Shown here piece by piece: positions 46,762 through 55,789 of a stretch of DNA of 64,000 nt (the first letter of the stretch is position 1; each line of letters begins with the position of its first letter). The stretch is from Holophagales bacterium. GTDB taxonomy: Bacteria; Acidobacteriota; Thermoanaerobaculia; Multivoradales; Multivoraceae. Position numbers and translations under genes: made by a program. The stretch spans positions 434,001 to 498,000 of the forward strand of contig VYDI01000034.1 of assembly GCA_009843505.1 (NCBI GenBank), in the 5' to 3' direction. Under the pieces are notes generated by a model. It saw only the letters and a list, made by a program, of their open reading frames with translations, searched no databases and was not told the origin of the DNA.

Positions 46762-48837
46762 ATGGTCCGCCGCGGAATCGATGCCTGGGCGCTGGGGGCG
46801 GCCGTCGTTCTTGCGGCGATCACGTTCGCCGCGCCGCTCGTGGGCATCGCCGCCTGGCAACCCGCCGCGATGGCGGGAGCGGTGGCCGCGAGCCTGCTGT
46901 TCGTCACCTGCCGGGTGCTGGCCCTCGAGTCTCTGCTCGAGCGCGCGGCCGGCGCCCGCCGACCTCCGCTCGTCTTCCTGCTGCTTCCGTTCGGCGTCTA
47001 CCTGGCCCTGATCCCCTGGTCGATCCGCGAGCGCGCCCCCGACGGTGACGAACCCTGGTTTCTCCTCACCACGCACAGCATCGCCTACGACTTCGACCTC
47101 GACCTCACGAACAACTACCGGAATCAGGACTCGCTCGCGTTCATGCCACGCGCGATCGAACCGCAGCCCGGCGACCCGGAAACCAGCGACGGCACCATCC
47201 GCTCACGCCATGGCGCCGTACTGCAGGCGGTCATGGCGCCCGCGTATCGCGTAGGCGGCAGGGCGGGCGCGATGGTCGTCATCGCCGCATTGGCTGCCCT
47301 GGGAGCCTGGCTGGTGCTCGATCTCACCGCGTTCAGCCCCGACGCTCGGGCCCGCCTTGCCGCCTACGCGATCTTCAGCTTCGCCGCGCCGTTCCTGATC
47401 TACAGCCAGCAGATCTGGGCCGAGGTTGCCGCCGTCGTCCTCGCGGTGGCCGCGTTCCGGTGGATCGACCGTCTCACCGGCGCCAACGGGAGTCCGACGA
47501 CCGGAACGGGACGGGCCGAATGGAGCACGTGGGTCTTCCTCGCGCTGTCGCTGGCGGTCCTTCCCGCGATCAAGCTCCGGCTCGCCCTGATCAGCGTCGC
47601 CCTCGCGCTGATCCTCGTACTGCGCCTGGTGCCCGCCCGACGACGCCGCGGACTCGTGGTGCTGGCGGCCGTCGGCGTACCGTCCGCCCTCCTGGTCCTG
47701 TGGTCGAACCGCGCCGTCTTCGGCACCGTGCTTGGCATGCACTCGTGGGGCGAGCTCGAGGTCTACCGGCAGCCGGCCTCGAAGCTCGCGCTCGGTCTCA
47801 ACGGGCTGCTCTTCGACCTCGCCTACGGACTCGTCGCCTGCGCGCCGATCTGGTTGCTCCTGTTCCCCGGCGCCGTGGCCAGCTTCCGGCGCAACCGGCG
47901 GCTCCTGTTCGAAGTCGCGCTGATCGCCGTGCCCACGCTGCTCCTCGTGGCATCCCGCCGCGAGTGGTACGGCGGCTGGTCGCCTCCGTTCCGCTATGGC
48001 CTCGTCGTCCTCCCCTTCCTCGCCCTGCTCCTGGTGCCCCTGTTCGAGCGGAGGCCAGATCCTGGGCGCCAGGGCGCCCCAGGTTCAGCGGTCCGGTCGC
48101 CGGCGGCCGGCATCGTCGCCCTCGCGCTCGTGCTGGCGCTTCTCTCGGGCGCACTGACCGTCCTCTTCGTCGTGGAACCGGGATGGACCTACAACCTGGC
48201 CGACGGCCGTCACCACTTCCTTCATCACCTGGAAGCACGCACCGGTCTCGACCTGGCCCGCCTGCTGCCGTCGGCCACCCGGGCGCGGATGGCGACGTGG
48301 CTCCTGCCCGCGCTCGCGGTCGCCGTCGCCATCCTCGCGGCGCGAGTGCGGAGGAGGACCGTGGCCACGGCCTGCGCCGGCATTCCGCTCCTGTTCCTGG
48401 CCGCCCTGCCGGTGCTCGCGGACTCGCTGCCGACGCGGCGCCTGGAGATCGAGAGCGCGGCGGTGCATCGAACCGGGGGCAATCAGGAGCCGGAACGCTG
48501 GACGCTGGACCGCACGCGCTTCCCCGAAGCGTGGGTGCTTCCCGAAGGAAGCCGCGCCGAAGCGACGGTGATCCCGGGCGGCGACCGGGTGGAGATCGCG
48601 GTCACCCTCCAGGCGATCAGAAACCGCGCGGCGCCCCTAACGCTGATCGCACGGGCCGGCGACCGCGAGGTCGGGCGGCTGACGTTCGCGGAAGGCGGTG
48701 AGACCGGCTGGCATAGCCGTACCTTCCCCGCGGCGCCGTGGCCCGCCGGCGCTCGCCTTGTACTTGAGGTTCCCTACGGTGACGCGATGCCGGCCAACGG
48801 CGTGAAGATCGACCGCGTCGACCTGCGCTGGCACTGA
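46762..48837 (+). CDS. Large multi-spanning membrane protein, glycosyltransferase-like
   Basis: 691 aa with about ten to twelve transmembrane segments and a soluble C-terminal domain of about 120 residues. Between the early helices and the main bundle lies RERAPDGDEPWFLLTTHSIA; an acidic DGDE motif here is typical of polyprenyl-phosphate-sugar-dependent glycosyltransferases of the GT-C fold. The C-terminal part (RVEIAVTLQAIRNRAAPLTL) looks like a beta-sandwich. A glycan-transfer role at the outer face of the inner membrane is a guess from fold and motif only. TACACT (46747-46752) 9 nt before the ATG may be its -10 box. Confidence 0.7.
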   Translation: MVRRGIDAWALGAAVVLAAITFAAPLVGIAAWQPAAMAGAVAASLLFVTCRVLALESLLERAAGARRPPLVFLLLPFGVYLALIPWSIRERAPDGDEPWFLLTTHSIAYDFDLDLTNNYRNQDSLAFMPRAIEPQPGDPETSDGTIRSRHGAVLQAVMAPAYRVGGRAGAMVVIAALAALGAWLVLDLTAFSPDARARLAAYAIFSFAAPFLIYSQQIWAEVAAVVLAVAAFRWIDRLTGANGSPTTGTGRAEWSTWVFLALSLAVLPAIKLRLALISVALALILVLRLVPARRRRGLVVLAAVGVPSALLVLWSNRAVFGTVLGMHSWGELEVYRQPASKLALGLNGLLFDLAYGLVACAPIWLLLFPGAVASFRRNRRLLFEVALIAVPTLLLVASRREWYGGWSPPFRYGLVVLPFLALLLVPLFERRPDPGRQGAPGSAVRSPAAGIVALALVLALLSGALTVLFVVEPGWTYNLADGRHHFLHHLEARTGLDLARLLPSATRARMATWLLPALAVAVAILAARVRRRTVATACAGIPLLFLAALPVLADSLPTRRLEIESAAVHRTGGNQEPERWTLDRTRFPEAWVLPEGSRAEATVIPGGDRVEIAVTLQAIRNRAAPLTLIARAGDREVGRLTFAEGGETGWHSRTFPAAPWPAGARLVLEVPYGDAMPANGVKIDRVDLRWH

Positions 48838-48889
48838 GGCCAGAATCGTCGCCGCTACGCGGCGCGTGGTTCTCCGCGGGTCAGCACCC

Positions 48890-48944
48890 GGCTGGCGCGC
48901 CCCAGCGCCAGCCGCGTCACAGTCCGAACGCCCGTCTTCGGGCG
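48890..48944. terminator. Hairpin cluster between convergent genes
   Basis: Two strong hairpins: GGCTGGCGC/GCGCCAGCC (48890-48898 and 48905-48913, 6-nt loop) and CGCCCG-TCTT-CGGGCG (48929-48944). There is no T-tract, so these may be Rho-assisted or bidirectional mRNA-end structures rather than classical terminators. Confidence 0.5.
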
Positions 48945-48971
48945 GTCGGGTGTCAGACCCGCGGCCACAGA

Positions 48972-49000
48972 CCGGCGGGGACGCCGGCGTACCCAGTGTG
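48972..49000 (-). repeat. Dispersed intergenic repeat, copy B
   Basis: On the minus strand this 29-mer begins CACACTGGGTACGCC and matches copy A (3633-3661) at 28 of 29 positions, including the GCCGGCG-TCCC-CGCCGGC stem. Like copy A it lies between converging genes, just past a stop codon. Confidence 0.7.
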
Positions 49001-49011
49001 CTCCGTTCAGG

Positions 49012-50127
49012 TCAGGGCCGGACTTCGTAGTACAGGTTCGCCGGGTCGTCGAAGTCGTGCATCCGGAAGCGCGTGAAGCCGGCTTCCCCCACCATCCGCT
49101 CCGCCACGACCGGGTTGAACCCCAGCGTTCCCAGACCCATGCCGTCCGGCTCGGACAGGGCGGACGACATGCAGGCCGAGACGGAGAAGCCGTAGAGCAG
49201 CGCCAGCACCGGATTGCGCATGTTGTCCTCGAACCGCGGGCTGCTGCGGATGTCCTTGATCAACCAGGTGCCGTCGTCCCGGATGGCGCCGCGGATGGCC
49301 GCGATGACGAGGTCCGGCCGCGTCATGTCGTGGATGCAGTCGAAGGTCACGACCAAGTCGAAGCTCGGCTCCCGGGGCAGATCCTCGCCGCGGGCGATCT
49401 TCCAGTCGACGTTCGTGACGCCCGCTTCCCGGGTGCGCTCCCGAGCGATGTCGATCGCGTGAGCGGACGGGTCGTAGCCCACGAAACGCGAGGCCGGAAA
49501 GGCCTGAGCGAGGGACACAAGCGCCACGCCGCCGCCGCAGCCGACGTCGATGACGTCGATGCCTGCCCGCAGCCGCTCCTCGACGCCGTCGAGCGCCGGA
49601 ATGATCCGCGGCACCAGGGCCTGCCGGGTCCAGGGGCCCAGCATCCGCTCGGTGCGATGGGCGGCGCAGCACCCGAGCTGCTGGTAGGACAGGCCGATTC
49701 CGGTGCTGAACGCCTCCGCCGTACCGTCGATCACATCGTGCTCGGGCGGATAGCCGAAAGCGCCGGCGGCGAAAGCCACGGAGTTCTCCTCGTCCGCGAG
49801 CACCGCGGCGGCGACGCCGTCGAGCTCGAAGCGCGGCTCGCCGCCGTTCTCGGCGCCGTGGTACTCGAGCAGTCCGGCGGCCGCCTGGCCATGCAACCAC
49901 TCGCGCAACCAGCGTTCCTTCAGCCCGCTGGCTTCGGCCAGCTCCACCGAGCTCACGGGACCGAGGCCTTGCAGGGTCCGGTAGAGCCCCAATCGGTCGC
50001 CGAGGTGGATCATCAGGGAGACGAGTTCGCCCTGCTTGAACAGCCACACCTTCAGCGCGAAGGCGCCGACCTGCTCCGGGTCGAGCCGGCCGTAGAGTGA
50101 TCGCGTGCCGCCGTCGTCGTCCGTCAT
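49012..50127 (-). CDS. SAM-dependent methyltransferase with N-terminal winged-helix domain
   Basis: 371 aa from the ATG at 50127, which has AAGGAG upstream. An N-terminal winged-helix/dimerisation region (SSVELAEASGLKERWLREWL) is followed by a class I methyltransferase core: motif I VIDVGCGGGVALVSLAQAFP, the acidic loop FVGYDPSAHAIDIARE, and motif IV LVVTFDCIHDMTRPD. The layout resembles Rv2258c-type methyltransferases. The substrate, probably a small molecule, is unknown. It is divergent from the quinoprotein operon across a 133-bp gap. Confidence 0.87.
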   Translation of the reverse strand: MTDDDGGTRSLYGRLDPEQVGAFALKVWLFKQGELVSLMIHLGDRLGLYRTLQGLGPVSSVELAEASGLKERWLREWLHGQAAAGLLEYHGAENGGEPRFELDGVAAAVLADEENSVAFAAGAFGYPPEHDVIDGTAEAFSTGIGLSYQQLGCCAAHRTERMLGPWTRQALVPRIIPALDGVEERLRAGIDVIDVGCGGGVALVSLAQAFPASRFVGYDPSAHAIDIARERTREAGVTNVDWKIARGEDLPREPSFDLVVTFDCIHDMTRPDLVIAAIRGAIRDDGTWLIKDIRSSPRFEDNMRNPVLALLYGFSVSACMSSALSEPDGMGLGTLGFNPVVAERMVGEAGFTRFRMHDFDDPANLYYEVRP

Positions 50128-50260
50128 CTCTGGCTTCTCCTTACTGGGTGCGCGGGTCTTCTCAAGCACACGAAACGGGCCGCACGGTATCATCGCCGCC
50201 CGCACGAACAGCCTCGTCCAGGGAGCCTTCGCGACGCCAGGACGTTTCAGGAGATTGTCC

Positions 50261-52021
50261 ATGCCATACACCGCTCTTGCCGCCAGGAAACCGGGCCCGT
50301 ACGCCATCACCGGAGTCCTCACTCTGCTGCTCGTGACCCTTCCGCTCGCGGCCCAGGAGGAAGGCGTGGCGGCCGAGCCCCAGCACCACTGGCCAGCCGC
50401 GACCGCGGTCGGCGACGGCGCGGGACCGGTGGACCAGTCGATGCTCGAGGCGGCGCCGACGCGCGAATCCTGGCTCCACTACGGCGGCAACTACGCGAGC
50501 TGGCGCCACTCGCCGATCAGCGAACTGACGCCCGAGAGCGTCTCCGACCTCCGCGTCGCCTGGGTCGCCCAGACCGGCGTCGCGAGCCAGCTCGAATCCT
50601 CGCCCGTGGTCTACGACGGCGTGCTCTACCTGACGTCTTCGATGAACCGGCTGCTCGCCTACGATGCCGCCGACGGCACGCTGCTCTGGCGCTACGACCA
50701 CCAGAACCCCTCCGACCTGCGCATCTGCTGCGGCCCGGTGAACCGCGGAGTCGGCATCGGGGGCGATCTCGTCGTCATGGGCACCCTGGACGCCCGCCTG
50801 CTCGCCTTCGATCGCAAGACCGGCGAACTCGCATGGGACATCGAAGTGATCCCCTACGCCAAGGGCTTCTCGATCACCTCGGCTCCGCTCATCGCCGAGG
50901 GCGTGGTCGTCATCGGCATCGGCGGCGGCGAGTACGGCGTGCGCGGCTTCTTCGACGGCTACGACCTGGAGACCGGCGAACTGCTCTGGCGCCACTACAC
51001 GGTGCCCGAGGCGGGCGAGGCCGGCGTCGAGACATGGGCAGGTGAGTCGTACAAGACCGGCGGCGCCGCCACCTGGGCCACCGGCAGCTACGACCCGGCG
51101 ACCCAGACCCTGTTCTGGACCACCGGCAACCCCTCGCCCGACTGGAACGGCGACACCCGCCTAGGCGACAACCTCTACAGCGACAGCGTGCTGGCCGTCG
51201 ACATCACGACCGGCGAGCGCAAGTGGTACTTCCAGTTCACGCCCCACGACGTCTGGGACTACGACGGGAACTCCGAGGTGTGGCTGGTCGACGTCCAGGT
51301 CAACGAGCAGACCATTCCCGCCCTGGTCCAGGCGAACCGGAACGGCTACTTCTACGTCCTCGACCGTCGCGACGGCGGCTTCCTGCACGCCAGCCAATAC
51401 GTACACCAGTTGAACTGGGCGACCCTGGACGAGAACGGCCGGCCGGTCGTCGACCCGGTGATGAAGCCGGCGGACGAGCCGACACAGCGCGTCTGCCCCG
51501 GTCTCGCCGGCGGCAACAACGCCGCCTACGCCGGCGCCTACAGTCCGGAGACCGGCCTCGCCTACGTGCCCACGATCGAGAGCTGCATGATGTTCCGCAA
51601 GGGCGTCGTCGTCTTCGTCGAGGGAATCCCCTTCTTCGGCGGCGAGCCAATTCCGAGCGACACCGTCGAAGGCAAGTCCTACGGGCACCTGTCGGCGATC
51701 GACGTCAGCACCGGCGAAACGAAGTGGAGCTACCGGGATCCGGTGCCGATGCTCGCAGGCGTGCTCAGCACCGCCGGCGGCCTCGTCGTCACCGGCAACG
51801 CCTCCGGCCACCTGCTCGGGTTCGACGCCGAGACCGGCGAGGAAGTCTGGCGCTACCAGACCGGCTCCGGCATCCGCAGCCACCCGATTGCCTACCAGTA
51901 CGAGGGCAAGACCTATCTGGCCGTCGGCTCCGGCGGCGGCGGCATCGTACAGACCACGGTCGGCACCGCGCCGTCGCTGCCCGAGGGCAGCATGCTGCTC
52001 GTCTTCGAACTCGATTCGTGA
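50261..52021 (+). CDS. PQQ-dependent alcohol dehydrogenase with lanthanide-type Asp motif (XoxF-like)
   Basis: 586 aa from the ATG at 50261 behind AGGAGA. The signal peptide is VLTLLLVTLPLAAQ. The vicinal disulfide is present as C156-C157 in RICCGPVNRG, the hallmark of methanol/ethanol-type quinoproteins. GNPSPDWNGDTRLGDNLYSD supplies metal and PQQ contacts. The catalytic Asp333 lies in HDVWDYDGN, and Asp335 two residues on is the extra ligand of lanthanide-dependent XoxF/ExaF enzymes (Ala or similar in calcium-type MxaF). The next two genes encode a MoxJ-like binding protein and a cytochrome c, as in xoxFJG operons. A lanthanide alcohol dehydrogenase is likely; the substrate is open. Confidence 0.9.
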   Translation: MPYTALAARKPGPYAITGVLTLLLVTLPLAAQEEGVAAEPQHHWPAATAVGDGAGPVDQSMLEAAPTRESWLHYGGNYASWRHSPISELTPESVSDLRVAWVAQTGVASQLESSPVVYDGVLYLTSSMNRLLAYDAADGTLLWRYDHQNPSDLRICCGPVNRGVGIGGDLVVMGTLDARLLAFDRKTGELAWDIEVIPYAKGFSITSAPLIAEGVVVIGIGGGEYGVRGFFDGYDLETGELLWRHYTVPEAGEAGVETWAGESYKTGGAATWATGSYDPATQTLFWTTGNPSPDWNGDTRLGDNLYSDSVLAVDITTGERKWYFQFTPHDVWDYDGNSEVWLVDVQVNEQTIPALVQANRNGYFYVLDRRDGGFLHASQYVHQLNWATLDENGRPVVDPVMKPADEPTQRVCPGLAGGNNAAYAGAYSPETGLAYVPTIESCMMFRKGVVVFVEGIPFFGGEPIPSDTVEGKSYGHLSAIDVSTGETKWSYRDPVPMLAGVLSTAGGLVVTGNASGHLLGFDAETGEEVWRYQTGSGIRSHPIAYQYEGKTYLAVGSGGGGIVQTTVGTAPSLPEGSMLLVFELDS

Positions 52022-52854
52022 TGGCGGCGGTGTCGGCAGCGAGGCGGCGGACGCCCGCGGCCGGCGCGCTCGCCCTTCTTCTGGCGGCCGCTCCCGCCCA
52101 GGCCGAGGAGTTGCGGGTCTGCCTTGTCGAGGACGACCTGCCGCGAGCCCACCGGGCCGAAGGCACCGGCTTCGACCACGATCTGTTTCGGGAGGCCGCC
52201 GAGCGGCTCGGTCGCGACTTCGTTCCGGTCTGGCGCCCAAAGGCTCCGCCCTACTCCGAGATCGACGACACGGATCTTCCACTTGAGGCCTTGCTGGAAC
52301 GGGAATGCGATCTCGCGCCCTCCGTGCCGGGCCAGCTCGCGCTCGGGCGGCTGGCGGGAGCGATCGATCTGAGCCCGCCCTACTACGCGGCCGCCTTCGA
52401 GATCTACATGCCGGCCGTGGAGAGTCTCGACTGGGCGGATCTGCGAGAAGCGGTGGCGAACCGCAAGGTGGCGGTGCGGCTGCAGTCGCTCGCCCATTTC
52501 GCCGCCCAGGCGGCGGGGCTGGACTGGACCTCGCAACCGAGCGCGGCTGAGGTCGTCGGCGCCGTGGACGATGGCCGGGCCGCCGCGGCGCTGATCTTCG
52601 GCCCGGCCCTGGCCAGCCTGGGCAAGGACCCCGTGAACGCCTTCGAGCCGCCCCCGGGACTCCGCTTCAACGAACACGCCGCCGTCCGCGCCGGCGACGC
52701 CCTTGGTGACGGCGTCGCTCGCGTACTCGACGACCTGCGCCGCGACGGCACCCTGGCGCGGTTGGCCGCGCGCTATGGCATCTTTCGCATCGAACCCTTC
52801 CCCACCGTGTCCTCGCCGGAAGCGATCCGCGCGCTGGGCATCGGCGGACCCTGA
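52021..52854 (+). CDS. Periplasmic family-3 binding protein, MoxJ/XoxJ-like
   Basis: 277 aa. The ATG shares its A with the quinoprotein stop (TGATG). The signal peptide (GALALLLAAAPAQAEE) precedes a type II periplasmic-binding fold: LRVCLVEDDLPRAHRAEGTG, FDHDLFREAAERLGRDF, ECDLAPSVPGQLALGRL, and a C-terminal LDDLRRDGTLARLAARYGI. In methanol dehydrogenase operons a protein of this fold (MxaJ/XoxJ) helps mature or activate the quinoprotein. Position between a quinoprotein and a cytochrome makes that role more likely than nutrient uptake; no ABC permease is near. Confidence 0.82.
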   Translation: MAAVSAARRRTPAAGALALLLAAAPAQAEELRVCLVEDDLPRAHRAEGTGFDHDLFREAAERLGRDFVPVWRPKAPPYSEIDDTDLPLEALLERECDLAPSVPGQLALGRLAGAIDLSPPYYAAAFEIYMPAVESLDWADLREAVANRKVAVRLQSLAHFAAQAAGLDWTSQPSAAEVVGAVDDGRAAAALIFGPALASLGKDPVNAFEPPPGLRFNEHAAVRAGDALGDGVARVLDDLRRDGTLARLAARYGIFRIEPFPTVSSPEAIRALGIGGP

Positions 52855-52917
52855 CCTTCGAGGAGCAACGCCCTGACCACCACGAGCGAACCGCCCACCA
52901 CCAGCGAACCGCCTGCC

Positions 52918-53427
52918 GTGCAGGCTCGCTACTCCTCGTTGATCGTCCTGACCCTGCCGGTGCTGCTGGCGGCCTGCGCCACTGGAGGCGGGCCGGTGCC
53001 CGCGGAGCCCGGCGCCACTGCCGCCGCCGACGCTACGGAGACGACAGCAACCACCGCCGCGGAGCCTGCCGCCGCAACCGAGGCACCGGCCGCGGCAGAT
53101 GTCGCGGCCGCGGCCGCCGAACCGGGAGCCGCTTCCTCGCCGGTCGCCGCTTACCTAGAGGACCCCGCCGCGATCACCGCCGGCCGGCGCATGTTCCGCG
53201 CCGTCTGCACGGGCTACTGCCATTCGACGACACCGGGCGTCACCAAGGACGCTCCGAACCTCTTCGACTGCGCCTGGGACCACGGCGACACGGATGCCGA
53301 CCTCTACCGCGTGATCAACCAGGGCGTGCCGGACACGGAGATGCTCCCCTTCGAGGGCAAGATCCCCGAAGACACGATCTGGAAGGTGATCGCGTACATG
53401 CGCTCGAACAGCGTGGACTGCGGCTGA
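52918..53427 (+). CDS. Lipoprotein cytochrome c with CX3CH haem motif
   Basis: 169 aa from GTG 52918. A CTG at 52873, 7 nt after GAGGAG, would add 15 residues. The lipobox VLLAAC anchors it. An Ala/Thr/Glu-rich linker of about 60 residues leads to one class I cytochrome domain. The haem site reads AVCTGYCHS, with three residues between the cysteines rather than two. The expected axial Met is in DTEMLPFEGK and the last helix is WKVIAYMRSNS. Its position after the quinoprotein and XoxJ-like genes suggests it is the electron acceptor (XoxG-like). Confidence 0.85.
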   Translation: MQARYSSLIVLTLPVLLAACATGGGPVPAEPGATAAADATETTATTAAEPAAATEAPAAADVAAAAAEPGAASSPVAAYLEDPAAITAGRRMFRAVCTGYCHSTTPGVTKDAPNLFDCAWDHGDTDADLYRVINQGVPDTEMLPFEGKIPEDTIWKVIAYMRSNSVDCG

Positions 53428-53486
53428 TCCCGAGCCGCCGGAGCACGGGAGAACCCACCTTCCCATAAACAGGACCAGATCGGCCC

Positions 53487-53523
53487 TTGACAAAAGGGAC
53501 CGTGCTGGTCCAGTTTAGGCTCA
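53487..53523 (+). promoter_or_regulatory. Candidate promoter giving a leaderless mRNA for the double-propeller gene
   Basis: TTGACA (53487-53492), 18-nt spacer, CAGTTT (53511-53516), 6 nt, then ATG at 53523. The spacing is identical to that of the toxin-antitoxin promoter, though this -10 is weak. Confidence 0.4.
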
Positions 53524-55787
53524 TGCCCGACACCAAGCCTCCCAGCGGCGGGCTCCGCCGCACCGCGGCCGCGACCGCTGTTCTACTCGGAACAGCGGCC
53601 ACACAGATCGCTGTTGCTGAAGAAGTGGACGCTCCTGCCGAACCGCCGACGGTCGCCGATCTGCCCCTCGCCATCTCGAGTTTCGGCGCCGCCCATTCGG
53701 ACGGTTCTCTCTACGTCTACGGCGGCCACATCGGCACGCAACACGTGCACTCGTTCGAGAACCTGAGCCAGCTCTTCCTGCGCTATCCAATCGACTCCGA
53801 CAGCGACACACCCTCGCCCGGCTGGCTGGCGCTCCCGCCCGGGCCTCCCCTCCAGGGCACGGCTCTGATCGAGCACGACGGCGCCCTATACCGCGTCGGC
53901 GGAATGCGGGCCGATAACCCCAGGCGGGAGCCCGGCGAGCTCTATTCCGTGAAGAGCGCGGCCCGCTTCCTGCCCGAGGAGAACCGCTGGCAGCGGTTCA
54001 TGACCCTGCCGGCCGGCAGGTCCTCGCACGACCTGGCTGTCGTGGGTGACCTCCTGATCGTGGCCGGCGGCTGGGAGCTGCGTGGCTCGGTCGAAGACCC
54101 GCTCTGGGAACGGACCGTTCTCGCCCTCGACCTGAAGACGCTCGACGGAGATTCCGTCGGCGAGTGGAACGTGCTGACCGAGACGCCGATCGGCGTCCGC
54201 GCGAACGCGGCTGTCGGCCTCGACGGCAAACTATGGGTGCTGGGCGGGCTCGACGACAACGGCGACACGACCAGGCGCGTCGACATCTACGACCCCTCGA
54301 CCGACACGTGGGCTTCGGGCCCCGAACTGCCCGCGTCCGGCAGTCTGAACGGCTTCGGCGCGGACGCGGTAACGGTTCACGGGACGCTCCTCGTCAGCCA
54401 GGCGGACGGGCGCGTCTACAGCATCCGGAACGGGGAGAACGAGTGGACCCACGCCGGCGACCTGGACGAGAGGCGCTTCTTCCACCGTCTGGTGAGCGAC
54501 GGCGAATCTCTCTTCGCCATCGGCGGCGCCAACCGCTCAGGCCACCTCGACTCCGTCGAACGGCACAGCCTCTCGGATCTCGGCGTCGAAGCGGGCTCGC
54601 CATCGGACAACGCCCCACCCAGGGGAGAGGCGGACTGGACGAGCTTTCGCAACGGGGGCGCAAGCACGGTCGAGGACTCCGCCCTGCCACTCGCCTGGAC
54701 CGAGCCGGCCTGGACCGTCGAACTGCCGGCCTTCGGCCACTCCGGCCCGGTCGTCCGGCGCGGCACGGCCTACGTGACCTCGGTGACTTCCGACGCCGAA
54801 GACGCCAAGGACACGTTGTGGCTCACGGCCATCCGCATCGCCGACGGCGAGGAGCTCTGGCGCCGGAGCTGGCCTGCCTCGGAGCGTCTGCCCTTCAACC
54901 AGTACACGGCCCGCGCCGCCCCCACTCCCGCCATCGACGCCGAGAGGATCACTCTCTTCTTCGGCACCGGCGATCTGTTCGCCACCGACCACGACGGCAA
55001 CCGCCTCTGGCACCGGAATCTCTCCGCCGATCACGGCAGTTTCGCCGGCAACCACGGCGTCGGCGGCTCCGTGCTCCTGGCCGGCGATCATGCAGTCGTC
55101 CTGCTGGCGCGCAAGACCTACTCCTACCTGCTCGCCGTCGACCGCGTCACCGGCGTGGAGCGCTGGAAGGCCGATCGTGAGCCGGGCGTCTCCTGGACCA
55201 CGCCGGCCCTGTCGCCCGATGGACGCGAGATCGTCGTCAGTTCGAACGGTTCCGTCGAGGGCTACGACGCCGACACCGGCGAACGGCTGTGGTGGATTCC
55301 CAACGTCAAGTCGAACACCCTCCAGTCGCCTCTGATCACGGAGGATCTCGTCATCATCTCCGGTTCGGAGCGACCGGCCAACTTCGCAGTCCGGCGCGGC
55401 GTTCGAGGAGAACTCGGCGAGGACGACATCGTCTGGCGATCGGAGTCGACCTCCCACTTCGCCTCTCCCGTACTGGCCGGCGCGTGCATCTACTGGGCCA
55501 ACGCCGCCGGCGTCGCCCAGTGCATCGACCCGGCCACCGGGAAAGCACACTGGCAGCGCCGGCTCTCGCAACCGGCCTGGGTGACTCCCATCGCCACGGA
55601 CGCGGGCATCTTCTTCTTCGGCGAGAAGGGGGCGATCGATGTCCTGAGCGCGGGCGCCGCGGGCGGCGAAGTCCTGGCCCGGAACCGCGTCGAAGTCGAC
55701 GAGCACCTCACCGGCGTCGCCCCCGCCGGCGACACGTTACTACTCAGAAGCGGAAAGCTGCTGCACGCGGTGCGCGCCGAGCCTTGA
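53523..55787 (+). CDS. Exported Kelch plus PQQ-like double beta-propeller protein
   Basis: 754 aa from the ATG at 53523. The signal peptide is AAATAVLLGTAATQIAVAEE. The N-terminal half is a Kelch propeller (GSLYVYGGHIGTQHVHSFEN; GRSSHDLAVVGDLLIVAGGW; GKLWVLGGLDDNG). The C-terminal half has PQQ-propeller blades (AIRIADGEELWRRSW; AVDRVTGVERWKADREPG; GYDADTGERLWWIPNVKSN; CIDPATGKAHWQRRLSQP). The PQQ-like part lacks a clear WDxD active-site motif, so it may be structural rather than an oxidoreductase. It follows the quinoprotein/cytochrome cluster by 95 bp and may be a partner of it. Confidence 0.88.
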   Translation: MPDTKPPSGGLRRTAAATAVLLGTAATQIAVAEEVDAPAEPPTVADLPLAISSFGAAHSDGSLYVYGGHIGTQHVHSFENLSQLFLRYPIDSDSDTPSPGWLALPPGPPLQGTALIEHDGALYRVGGMRADNPRREPGELYSVKSAARFLPEENRWQRFMTLPAGRSSHDLAVVGDLLIVAGGWELRGSVEDPLWERTVLALDLKTLDGDSVGEWNVLTETPIGVRANAAVGLDGKLWVLGGLDDNGDTTRRVDIYDPSTDTWASGPELPASGSLNGFGADAVTVHGTLLVSQADGRVYSIRNGENEWTHAGDLDERRFFHRLVSDGESLFAIGGANRSGHLDSVERHSLSDLGVEAGSPSDNAPPRGEADWTSFRNGGASTVEDSALPLAWTEPAWTVELPAFGHSGPVVRRGTAYVTSVTSDAEDAKDTLWLTAIRIADGEELWRRSWPASERLPFNQYTARAAPTPAIDAERITLFFGTGDLFATDHDGNRLWHRNLSADHGSFAGNHGVGGSVLLAGDHAVVLLARKTYSYLLAVDRVTGVERWKADREPGVSWTTPALSPDGREIVVSSNGSVEGYDADTGERLWWIPNVKSNTLQSPLITEDLVIISGSERPANFAVRRGVRGELGEDDIVWRSESTSHFASPVLAGACIYWANAAGVAQCIDPATGKAHWQRRLSQPAWVTPIATDAGIFFFGEKGAIDVLSAGAAGGEVLARNRVEVDEHLTGVAPAGDTLLLRSGKLLHAVRAEP

Positions 55788-55789
55788 CC

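Noticed and set aside
53487..53522. TTG start for the double-propeller gene
   Set aside because: The TTG is part of a TTGACA promoter box and has no ribosome binding site; the ATG at 53523 directly precedes the signal peptide.
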